A stretch of 7,138 nt of DNA from Ruminococcaceae bacterium UBA1244 (GTDB lineage: Bacteria > Bacillota > Clostridia > Oscillospirales > Acutalibacteraceae). The notes beneath the pieces are model-generated. The model made no database searches and was not told where the DNA came from. It worked only from the letters and a program-made list of their open reading frames with translations. The position numbers were made by a program, and so were the translations under genes. The DNA lies in the NCBI GenBank assembly GCA_002308635.1, contig DBWG01000134.1, positions 21,714 through 28,851 on the forward strand, given 5' to 3'. This document shows, in pieces, positions 1 through 5,651 of this stretch (positions are counted from its first letter, which is position 1; each line of letters opens with the position of its first letter).

Positions 1-647
1 ATCGGGTCGTCAGCCAATACGGTTCCGATACCCACCATTACAGCGCTGTAAAGACCTCTCAGCTCGTGAACATGACGGCGGGCATCCTTTCCGGTTATCC
101 ACTTTGAAGCGCCTGTGTATGACGCTATTTTACCGTCTGCGGTCATGGCGTATTTCAGGACAACATAAGGCATCCTTGTGGTTATGAAATGGAAAAATGC
201 CGGATTCAGCCCGTCACATTCGTCCTTCATAAAATCCTCTATAACGCCGATGCCGTTTTTTCTGAGTATCTCATTGCCCTTTCCGGAAACAAGAGGGTTA
301 GGGTCTCTCGAACCCACAAACACCCTTGATATCTTATTTTTTATTATAGCCTCTGTACATGGCGGGGTCTTTCCTTCGTGACAGCAGGGTTCAAGCGTAA
401 CATAAAGGTCAGCGCCCTCTGCGGATTCCGTCAGCGAACCAAAAGCGTTTCTTTCCGCATGAAGCCCGCCGTATTTTTCGTGATATCCTTCGCCGATGAT
501 CCTGCCGTTTTTTACGATAACAGCACCCACAAGCGGGTTCGGCGCTGTAAATCCGCCGCCCTTTCCGGCAAGCTCTATCGCTCTTTTCATGTACTTTTCA
601 CTGCCTTCGGGATCATTGCCCTGTACAACAGCAAGTTCGTTTTCCAT
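1..647 (-). CDS. ribD: Bifunctional riboflavin biosynthesis deaminase/reductase RibD, partial (5' end; runs off left edge)
   Basis: RibD carries out two steps of cytosolic riboflavin synthesis: deamination of the GTP-derived diaminopyrimidine, then NADPH-dependent reduction of the ribosyl side chain. The first 215 residues are present, against a usual length of about 360-370. The deaminase domain comes first: PNPLVGAVIV at 36-45, the HAE zinc/catalytic motif at H63-E65, and EPCCHEGKTPPC at 86-97, with C88 and C97 as the expected zinc ligands. The reductase domain begins around 160 (PYVVLKYAMTADGKIAS, then SKWITG and VMVGIGTVLADDP). The start at 647 is preceded by GAGGTGA with normal spacing. 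A second Met at residue 20 lies close to where many RibD proteins begin but has no good ribosome binding site. The upstream FMN riboswitch independently supports the assignment and its feedback control. The rest of the gene, and any rib operon partners, lie left of the window. Confidence 0.97.
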   Translation of the reverse strand, partial: MENELAVVQGNDPEGSEKYMKRAIELAGKGGGFTAPNPLVGAVIVKNGRIIGEGYHEKYGGLHAERNAFGSLTESAEGADLYVTLEPCCHEGKTPPCTEAIIKNKISRVFVGSRDPNPLVSGKGNEILRKNGIGVIEDFMKDECDGLNPAFFHFITTRMPYVVLKYAMTADGKIASYTGASKWITGKDARRHVHELRGLYSAVMVGIGTVLADDP

Positions 648-675
648 ATTCCGATTCACCTCTTGAATAATTATA

Positions 676-807
676 TTTCTGATAAAGAATAATACATAGT
701 TTGCAGGGTCACTATATACTTTATTATATATTTTTTCTTTTCTATTTTTATATAGAAAGGGATATATGAGTATGCAGACCCTGCATTATTCCTATTGGGA
801 ATTAAAA
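676..807. repeat. AT-rich foldback element, copy A
   Basis: This is one of two related intergenic elements between the ribD start and the riboswitch terminator. It opens with TTTCTGATAAAGAAT and closes with GGGAATTAAAA. Inside are perfect 9-bp inverted arms, TGCAGGGTC at 702-710 and GACCCTGCA at 777-785. A nested inverted repeat (TTTCTA and TAGAAA) flanks a TTTTTATA loop near 740-756. A small hairpin, ATTCC-N5-GGAAT, follows the right arm. The right arm can also fold on itself (TGCAG-ACC-CTGCA, 773-785). No open reading frame or transposase is present. It may be a small non-autonomous mobile repeat or a structured RNA element; the family is not recognised. Confidence 0.75.
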
Positions 808-830
808 CCAACATTCTCCGTGCATTTTTA

Positions 831-964
831 TTTCCGATAAAGAATTATGTATGGTTATGTATGGTTGTATATACTCTTTTATATATTTTTCTTTTCTATT
901 TTTATATTAGGAAGGGGTATAGTAAGTATACACAACTATACATAATTCCGGTCGGGAATTAAAA
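831..964. repeat. AT-rich foldback element, copy B
   Basis: This is the second copy, beginning exactly 155 bp after copy A and separated from its end by 23 bp. It shares the opening TTTCCGATAAAGAAT, the core CTTTTCTATTTTTATAT (891-907) and the closing GGGAATTAAAA with copy A. Its inverted arms are different in sequence and longer: 19 bases at 856-874 pair with 926-944, with 17 of 19 positions complementary, one further G-T wobble and one mismatch. The left arm contains a perfect tandem duplication of ATGTATGGTT (847-856 and 857-866). The right arm also folds locally (GTATA-CACAAC-TATAC). On the minus strand it lies directly downstream of the riboswitch terminator. Confidence 0.75.
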
Positions 965-993
965 AATAAAGCCCTGCGGGTGTTCCACAGGGC
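958..993 (-). terminator. Intrinsic terminator of the FMN riboswitch
   Basis: Read on the minus strand, GCCCTGTGG and CCGCAGGGC form a 9-bp stem (one G-U pair) with a short AACAC loop, followed by a U-rich run (TTTATTTTTT). It starts 19 nt after the aptamer, where a transcription-attenuating expression platform is expected. The 5' side of the stem extends into CCGCCC (995-990). That is complementary to GGGCGG inside the aptamer (1118-1113), a possible alternative pairing when FMN is absent; this last point is inference. Confidence 0.88.
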
Positions 994-1011
994 GGCGATC
1001 CTTTTATGACC

Positions 1012-1125
1012 GACCTTTTTCATCCGGACTTTAACCGTCGGCTCCGGTATCTGACCGGATCAATCCGCTTTTTGCGGATTCGCGGGCTTTACCGCCGGTG
1101 GGGGATCTCACCCCGCCCCAAGGTC
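1012..1125 (-). ncRNA. FMN riboswitch (RFN element)
   Basis: The minus strand carries the RFN consensus blocks in order: GGGGCGGGGTGAGATCCCC, then ACCGGCGGTAAAGCCCGCG, then a variable hairpin (AATCCGC-AAAAA-GCGGATT), then TCCGGTCAGATACCGGAGCC, GACGGTTAAAGTCCGGATG and a closing AAGGTC. AAGGTC pairs with GACCTT at the 5' end to form P1, and P1 can be extended by ATGACTGAC pairing with GTCGGTCAT. The element binds flavin mononucleotide and normally shuts down riboflavin genes when FMN is plentiful. Here it is followed by a terminator and then ribD, so control by premature termination is expected. Confidence 0.97.
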
Positions 1126-1137
1126 TCTCTGTCAGTC

Positions 1138-1166
1138 ATTGTATCACAATTCCGCACAAATGTAAA
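1138..1166 (-). promoter_or_regulatory. Sigma-A promoter of the ribD riboswitch transcript
   Basis: On the minus strand, TTTACA (1166-1161) and TACAAT (1143-1138) are separated by exactly 17 bp. The predicted start lies near 1131, just before the aptamer. The -10 overlaps a short palindrome, ATTGT-ATC-ACAAT (1138-1150). Confidence 0.85.
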
Positions 1167-1227
1167 GGGATGTGTACCGATATTTTTGTCTGTACCTACA
1201 GCAGTTAAAAAAAATTGGTGCTGACAA

Positions 1228-1256
1228 TTGAATTTGGCTGAAATATTTGTTATAAT
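1228..1256 (+). promoter_or_regulatory. Sigma-A promoter of the three-gene operon
   Basis: TTGAAT (1228-1233) and a perfect TATAAT (1251-1256) are spaced by 17 bp. Transcription would begin about 33 nt before the first start codon. It diverges from the ribD promoter, with about 60 bp between the two -35 boxes. ACAATT at 1224 and AATTGT at 1254 form a widely spaced inverted repeat around the promoter, a weak candidate operator. Confidence 0.8.
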
Positions 1257-1296
1257 TGTGCTTAGTTACCATCATAATTATCCGGAGGTTCAGGCT

Positions 1297-1758
1297 ATGG
1301 AAGAAAATATCTACAGAAAAGCCCGCAAAAAAGCCGCCAAACAAAAGCCTCTTCTCAACAACTGCGAAAGCGCTCAGGATCTTGTCTATATCGAGCGCAC
1401 CAAGCTTTTAGCGATTGAAAGCGGCGACAAAAACCCGAGTCCGGACGATGTTCTGTCAATGGCAAAGGTCTATGATGCGCCCGAACTCTGTAATTATTAC
1501 TGTACTAACCAGTGTCCTATCGGCGGCGGAAAGCCCACTCTCATGTATGAGGACCTTAACGAGATCGCCGTGAGGCTGCTCTCTGCGATGCATTTCCTCA
1601 GTGAAACAAAGGATACTATTTATCGTGTTTTTGAAGACGGCAAAATAAACGACTATGAGATAGACGACTTTATGCGTATTGTTGAAACACTCAAAAAGCT
1701 TTCCTACAGCGCTGATTCCCTTGAACTTTGGGCAAGAAAAAACGGTTATGTAAAGTAA
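1297..1758 (+). CDS. Cro/C1-type (XRE-like) helix-turn-helix protein
   Basis: A 153-residue protein, first gene of an apparent operon. I chose the ATG at 1297 because GGAGG (1284-1288) lies 8 nt upstream; the frame is open further up to a TTG at 1228, but that codon is inside the promoter. Residues 5-62 resemble a Cro/C1 fold (YRKARKKAA near the N-terminus, ERTKLLAIESGDKNPSPDDV, then VYDAPELCNYYC), although the recognition-helix region is divergent. The stretch LCNYYCTNQCPIG, with C65, C69 and C73 in C-x3-C-x3-C spacing, is one I associate with a family of small regulators in clostridial genomes and prophages. The C-terminal half (about 82-150) is helical and charged. It precedes the lipoprotein gene by 29 nt and may regulate this operon, but no target is shown by the sequence. 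Confidence 0.82.
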   Translation: MEENIYRKARKKAAKQKPLLNNCESAQDLVYIERTKLLAIESGDKNPSPDDVLSMAKVYDAPELCNYYCTNQCPIGGGKPTLMYEDLNEIAVRLLSAMHFLSETKDTIYRVFEDGKINDYEIDDFMRIVETLKKLSYSADSLELWARKNGYVK

Positions 1759-1787
1759 GAGATCAATGATGAAAGGAAGATGTCACT

Positions 1788-2276
1788 ATGAAGAAAACAA
1801 GATTGACTGCGATCGCACTCTTAGCGGCAGTTTCATGTTCACTGTTAATTTCGGCAGGCTGCAGCAAGGTAAAGGATCTTGCAAACGAAGCTGAAAATGC
1901 CGTTTCTGAACTCGGCGACAAGGTCAGAAATTTTGAAGACAATATCACCGGAGGTTCTTCCGAAAATGCAAAGCAGCTCAACTCCATACTCCAGGGATTC
2001 TATTCTCAGGTAAAGACAGGCACGATCAACGAGACCAATACCGGATATCTTATCACAGCCGAGCTGCCAAAAGCCACTGCTACACAGGCTCAGAGAAGCG
2101 AGGCCGCAAATTCCCTCACAGTGTTCTCCGCTCTTGAATGGCAGGGCATGACCTCACATTTCACCGATGAAATGCTGTCACAGTTCGTGTTCAGCAACGG
2201 AAATGTCCAGCCCGCCGGCTCTGCTTCCGGTAAAAAAATAACCCAGAATACCACCCTTGGAGAACTTTACGGCTGA
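1788..2276 (+). CDS. Small secreted probable lipoprotein with C-terminal domain shared with the next gene
   Basis: A 162-residue protein with a classic signal peptide: MKKTR, a hydrophobic core to about residue 22, then SAGC with C25 as the likely lipidated cysteine. The -3 position is Ser rather than Leu, so the lipobox is imperfect. Residues 27-53 form a charged, probably amphipathic helix. From about 60 to the end it matches the C-terminus of the following 882-residue protein: FYSQVKTGTIN (71-81) against YYAGLLAGTIN, AANSLTVFSALEW (106-118) against AAQNATIKEALEY, and a final LGELYG against LGDLYG. AAAGGA (1772-1777) is its ribosome binding site. It sits 29 nt after the HTH gene and 35 nt before the large gene. 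I do not recognise a named family. It is probably anchored on the outer face of the membrane. Confidence 0.85.
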   Translation: MKKTRLTAIALLAAVSCSLLISAGCSKVKDLANEAENAVSELGDKVRNFEDNITGGSSENAKQLNSILQGFYSQVKTGTINETNTGYLITAELPKATATQAQRSEAANSLTVFSALEWQGMTSHFTDEMLSQFVFSNGNVQPAGSASGKKITQNTTLGELYG

Positions 2277-2311
2277 TAAACAATGATACAAAATAATGAG
2301 GAGGAAACAAA

Positions 2312-4960
2312 ATGACCATTTGTAAAAACTGCGGTACAGTTTATGACGAATTTTACAATATATGTCCCAAATGCGGCACACCGTATTCCCCCGACAGCGA
2401 ACAATCCGGAACTGATGTGCCTGCAAAGGAAATGCCTGAACCGCAGACAGCTCAGAACGAGTATCACAGAGAATACGACTCCTCTGCTACAGTGATGCTT
2501 TCACCCGATGCTCAGGATGACGATGATGCTACTATCCCTAATCCGCCTGGCTCATTCCCGTTCCGGGCAGACGTTCCTCCCGCAGAAGCCGCCGGAACTA
2601 AGGGTATCAGCGAAACTATCCCTCTTCAGGCTGAAAATGCGTCCGAGAACAATACGGCTGAACAAAACAGCAGCGATGCTCCTTCAGCCGCTGAGTCAGA
2701 TCCCGACGCAACAGTTATCTACTCCTCTTCTGAGGCTGCCGGACTGCCCGTTCAGCAGGACGAGACCACGATCCCCGTCACAATGCCAAACGCTCAATAC
2801 GGCGATGAATTCAGCGCAAACTCCCCGACTTCCTTTGCACCGCCTCCTCAGCAGACTGCGGATGATTTTTCAAACACTCAGGATGTCTTTGTACCCTCAG
2901 CTTTCCAGGTTCAGAACAGCGATGAACAAATGAATTCCTACGTACCTGTTCCCCCTGTTGTAAACAGTGAGATGCAGGCGGAAAAGAAAGCTAAGAAAAA
3001 AGGCTCAGCCGGAAAGATCATAGCCATCATACTCGTTGCCTGCGTTGTTCTTGCAGGTATCGGCATCGGCGTATATTTCCTGTTCTTCAACAACAGCAGT
3101 TCTCAGGAAGAAAGCGGAGACCATATCTCTCTCGGAGAAAAATATCTCAGCGAAGGCAACTGGGACGACGCTATCGTACAGTTCAAGAAGGCAATCGAAA
3201 ACGACCCGAACAATGCCGATCTCTATCTCAAGCTTGCTGATGCCTATGAGCATAAAAAGGAATACGGCAACGCTATCTACTATCTTGAAATCGGCTACAC
3301 CAAGACAGGCAGCAACACGATCAAGGCAAAACTCGATGAGCTTAGAAAAGCACATCCCACCAGCACTCCCGAAGAACTTATAGGCACATGGGCATATAAT
3401 TATGACGCTGACAGCCTGTCTCCGGAACAAAAGGCTCTGCTTGAATATATGAATCTCGATACCGCTATGGCGATTCTTCCTAACGGTCAGTTTGACTCCT
3501 ATCTTAAAGTCAGCGACAGATATTCACACCTCGGCAGCGGTACATGGACGCTCAGCGGGGATACCTTCACACTGTCCAACTACGGCAGCGAACAAAAATA
3601 TACCTATAAAGACGGCAAGCTCTATGATAACTCGTCCAGCGGCGGCATATTCTTTGAGAAAACAAGCGATGACGTTCCCGAAGCAAGCAGATCAAAGCTG
3701 ACTGTCCCGGAACCGTCTGTACCTGAAGAAGAAAGCTCCGATCCCGAAGAAGAAAGCTCAGAGCCGGAGGAAGAAAGCTCTGAACCCGAAGAGGAAAGCT
3801 CAGAACCTGAAGAAGAAAGCTCTTCTGCCGAAAAACCCGCAGAGGTAATAAAAGAAGAGGATGTTATCGGTACATGGGCATACAAGTACGATCCCAACCT
3901 GCTCACAGAAGAACAGAGAGCAATGCTCGAATATCTTGATATGGATACCGCTATGGCTGTCCTTCCCAACGGTCAGATCGATGCCTATCTCAAGGTCGGC
4001 AGCAGATATTCTCTTATCGGCAGCGGCACATGGACTATCAGCGGAGATACCTTTACCGTAACGTCATCCGGCAGCGAACAGAAATATTCCTACAAAGACG
4101 GAATACTCTACGACAAGTCTACAGCCGGCGGCGTATACTTTGAAAAGATAAGCAGCGATGTTCCCGATGAAAGCAAGGAAAAGCTGAATACCCCCGAAAC
4201 CTCAAAGCCCGCTGAGGAAAGCTCTGAACCTGAGACATCACTTCCGAAACCGATCAACAACAGCGTAGCAGGAACATGGAACATCGCTTTTGATGAGACC
4301 GCAGTATCTCCCGAACTTATCTCTCAGTTCAAGGAAACTATGCTCGATGAGTTTTTGATGATACTCAAAGAGGACGGCACAGTATATGCCCGCCAGTCAC
4401 TCAAGGGTAAAGTAAAAATGTCCGGCACAGGAACATGGACTATCAGCGGAAATACCGTTAATGTTACGCTCAGCAACGAAACCCAGAAGTTCACATTAAA
4501 AGACGGAATGATGACCGCACCGGATGTCCTTGGTCCGGCATACTTTGAAAAAACAAGCAGCAGCACCGATTTCCCCGCCGGATCCGAAAACAGCGAGCCT
4601 GAGACCAAGCCCGATGATGCAATAAAAACCGCCAGAACCACAGACGGATATACAATAGACAATGCCTGCAAAACATACTATGCAGGACTTCTGGCAGGTA
4701 CAATAAACGGCGATAAGAACCAGACACAGGCATCAAGAAGAAGAGCCGCACAAAATGCTACCATAAAGGAAGCACTTGAATATTCCGGATCATCCGATCT
4801 TCTTAAATATCTTGACCAGATGAGCGCAGATGACAGCGGCAATATTTTCTATGAAAACGGTACCGATACACGTAAGGCAAACTCAGTCAAAACGTCTGTT
4901 GTCCGTTCCTCAAACGGCTCCGGCAAACTCGGAGATCTTTACGGCAGTATCAGCGGCTGA
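2312..4960 (+). CDS. Zinc-ribbon, single-pass membrane protein with extracellular TPRs and three GTW domains
   Basis: An 882-residue modular protein with a strong ribosome binding site (GAGGAGG, 2298-2304). Order: a zinc ribbon with C4, C7, C18 and C21; a long low-complexity, probably disordered region rich in Pro, Ser, Gln and acidic residues (about 25-222); a Lys-rich stop (AEKKAKKKG) and a transmembrane helix (236-259); two TPRs (about 273-337, GNWDDAIVQFKKAIENDPNN); GTW domain 1 (358-450); an acidic heptad linker (471-505); GTW domains 2 (520-612) and 3 (654-747); and a C-terminal domain (about 780-878) shared with the preceding lipoprotein. Basic residues before the helix place the zinc ribbon inside and the remainder outside. 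The GTW domains (GTW at both the start and middle, YKDG, ending FEK) look like small lipocalin-type beta domains. No enzyme motif is seen. Likely a surface binding or sensing protein; function unknown. Confidence 0.88.
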   Translation: MTICKNCGTVYDEFYNICPKCGTPYSPDSEQSGTDVPAKEMPEPQTAQNEYHREYDSSATVMLSPDAQDDDDATIPNPPGSFPFRADVPPAEAAGTKGISETIPLQAENASENNTAEQNSSDAPSAAESDPDATVIYSSSEAAGLPVQQDETTIPVTMPNAQYGDEFSANSPTSFAPPPQQTADDFSNTQDVFVPSAFQVQNSDEQMNSYVPVPPVVNSEMQAEKKAKKKGSAGKIIAIILVACVVLAGIGIGVYFLFFNNSSSQEESGDHISLGEKYLSEGNWDDAIVQFKKAIENDPNNADLYLKLADAYEHKKEYGNAIYYLEIGYTKTGSNTIKAKLDELRKAHPTSTPEELIGTWAYNYDADSLSPEQKALLEYMNLDTAMAILPNGQFDSYLKVSDRYSHLGSGTWTLSGDTFTLSNYGSEQKYTYKDGKLYDNSSSGGIFFEKTSDDVPEASRSKLTVPEPSVPEEESSDPEEESSEPEEESSEPEEESSEPEEESSSAEKPAEVIKEEDVIGTWAYKYDPNLLTEEQRAMLEYLDMDTAMAVLPNGQIDAYLKVGSRYSLIGSGTWTISGDTFTVTSSGSEQKYSYKDGILYDKSTAGGVYFEKISSDVPDESKEKLNTPETSKPAEESSEPETSLPKPINNSVAGTWNIAFDETAVSPELISQFKETMLDEFLMILKEDGTVYARQSLKGKVKMSGTGTWTISGNTVNVTLSNETQKFTLKDGMMTAPDVLGPAYFEKTSSSTDFPAGSENSEPETKPDDAIKTARTTDGYTIDNACKTYYAGLLAGTINGDKNQTQASRRRAAQNATIKEALEYSGSSDLLKYLDQMSADDSGNIFYENGTDTRKANSVKTSVVRSSNGSGKLGDLYGSISG
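3383..3661 (+). repeat. GTW domain repeat 1 (residues 358-450)
   Basis: This 93-residue unit begins GTWAYNYD, contains LDTAMAILPNGQ and GSGTWTLSGDTF, and ends YKDGKLYD...FFEK. It is about two thirds identical to repeat 2 by direct alignment, with no gap. The beta-rich pattern with a central GTW and a DG turn suggests a compact lipocalin-like barrel. Confidence 0.8.
3722..3826 (+). repeat. Acidic heptad repeat, five units of 21 bp
   Basis: It encodes five 7-residue units of the form PEEESS(D/E), residues 471-505; the last unit ends in Ser. The units use different synonymous codons for Pro, Glu and Ser, so the array has drifted at DNA level while the protein pattern is kept. It works as a flexible, highly charged spacer between GTW domains 1 and 2. 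A shorter degenerate version (EESSEPE) precedes domain 3. Confidence 0.9.
3869..4147 (+). repeat. GTW domain repeat 2 (residues 520-612)
   Basis: The same 93-residue unit as repeat 1, beginning GTWAYKYD and ending VYFEK, with the shared core DTAMA-LPNGQ, GSGTWT and GSEQKY. The high similarity and the absence of gaps relative to repeat 1 point to a fairly recent internal duplication together with the linker. Confidence 0.8.
4271..4552 (+). repeat. GTW domain repeat 3, divergent (residues 654-747)
   Basis: A 94-residue unit with the same landmarks (GTWNIAFD, ILKEDGTV, GTGTWTISGNTV, TLKDG, AYFEK) but clearly more diverged than repeats 1 and 2. It is probably the older copy. Confidence 0.72.
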
Positions 4961-5002
4961 TATTCCACGCTTAACTCCGCATAAATTCAATAATGATATT
5001 TT

Positions 5003-5039
5003 CAGGCGTTGTCCTTGCCGACAGCGCCTGCTTTTTTTA
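5003..5039 (+). terminator. Intrinsic terminator after the three-gene operon
   Basis: An 11-bp stem, CAGGCGTTGTC with GACAGCGCCTG (one G-U pair), around a CTTGCC loop, is followed by seven T residues. It lies 42 nt after the stop of the large gene and ahead of the greA promoter, so it separates the two transcription units. Confidence 0.93.
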
Positions 5040-5068
5040 TCTATATATGATTATTTTTGCTCCGGTGC

Positions 5069-5097
5069 TTGACATAAATTGCTCAGTTGAATATAAT
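5069..5097 (+). promoter_or_regulatory. Consensus sigma-A promoter of greA-lysS
   Basis: Perfect TTGACA (5069-5074) and perfect TATAAT (5092-5097) boxes with optimal 17-bp spacing. Transcription should start near 5104, about 35 nt before the greA start. Such a strong promoter fits highly expressed housekeeping genes. Confidence 0.92.
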
Positions 5098-5138
5098 TAT
5101 ATGTATTGACTATTCTGAAAAAAAGGTGGTTTCTATAT

Positions 5139-5612
5139 ATGGCTAAACAAACTATTCTTACCGATGAGGGACTTAAAAATTACGAACAGGAACTTGAATA
5201 TCTCAAGACCGTAAAACGTAAAGAGGTCGCTGAAAAGATCAAGGTGGCTCTTTCCTTCGGTGACCTTTCTGAAAACAGCGAATATGACGAGGCTAAAAAC
5301 GATCAGGCTATGCTCGAAGCAAGAATCCAGCAGATCGAGTCTATCCTCAAAAACGCTAAGATCATCGACGAAAGCGAACTCAGCAATGAACATATCCACA
5401 TCGGCTCAAAGGTCAGAGTTTATGACTATGACTTTGAAGAGGAAGCTGACTATCAGCTTATCGGTTCTGACGAGGCTGATCCCTTCAACGGAAAGCTTTC
5501 TGATGAATCACCTGTCGGCGCCGCTCTTATCGGCCATCAGGTCGGAGATATCGTTGAAGTCGATACTCCCGACGGTACAGTAAAATTCAAGATACTTCAA
5601 ATATCAAAATAA
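5139..5612 (+). CDS. greA: Transcript cleavage factor GreA
   Basis: GreA enters the secondary channel of RNA polymerase and stimulates cleavage of backtracked transcripts. The 157-residue product has the usual family length. Residues 1-75 form the N-terminal coiled coil, with the tip motif GDLSENSEYDEAK at 41-53; D42 and E45 match the acidic tip residues that help hold the catalytic magnesium. The C-terminal FKBP-like domain includes GSKVRVYD and SPVGAALIGHQVGD. The start at 5139 is set by AGGTGG (5124-5129); the frame stays open back to a TTG at 5106, which would place that codon at the very start of the transcript. lysS follows after 39 nt, the same order as in many Firmicutes, so the two are probably co-transcribed. 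Confidence 0.98.
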   Translation: MAKQTILTDEGLKNYEQELEYLKTVKRKEVAEKIKVALSFGDLSENSEYDEAKNDQAMLEARIQQIESILKNAKIIDESELSNEHIHIGSKVRVYDYDFEEEADYQLIGSDEADPFNGKLSDESPVGAALIGHQVGDIVEVDTPDGTVKFKILQISK

Positions 5613-5651
5613 CAGCCCTTAGCTGCGGCTATATCGAAAGGATGAGGGAAA

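Noticed and set aside
378..692. Plus-strand open frame of 104 codons
   Set aside because: It lies antisense to the well-supported ribD coding region and into its leader, has no ribosome binding site, and its translation resembles no protein I know.
676..964. CRISPR-like array
   Set aside because: There are only two copies, each over 130 bp, with no unit-spacer periodicity and no cas genes nearby.
1138..1150. Perfect palindrome ATTGT-ATC-ACAAT over the ribD -10 as a repressor operator
   Set aside because: It is short, AT-rich and partly dictated by the -10 box itself. No matching second site was found at the divergent promoter, beyond a widely spaced ACAATT/AATTGT pair.
1006..1224. Plus-strand open frame of 72 codons
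   Set aside because: It overlaps the FMN riboswitch and the ribD promoter; its composition reflects the GC-rich RNA element.
3005..3430. Minus-strand open frame inside the large membrane-protein gene
   Set aside because: It is a mirror of the codon-biased plus-strand gene, with no ribosome binding site or promoter. The same applies to 3622-3969 and 4324-4671, the former being the antisense of the acidic repeat.
3722..3826. Signal of a coding frameshift or assembly error in the 21-bp tandem array
   Set aside because: The reading frame is continuous through the array and both flanking GTW domains are intact.
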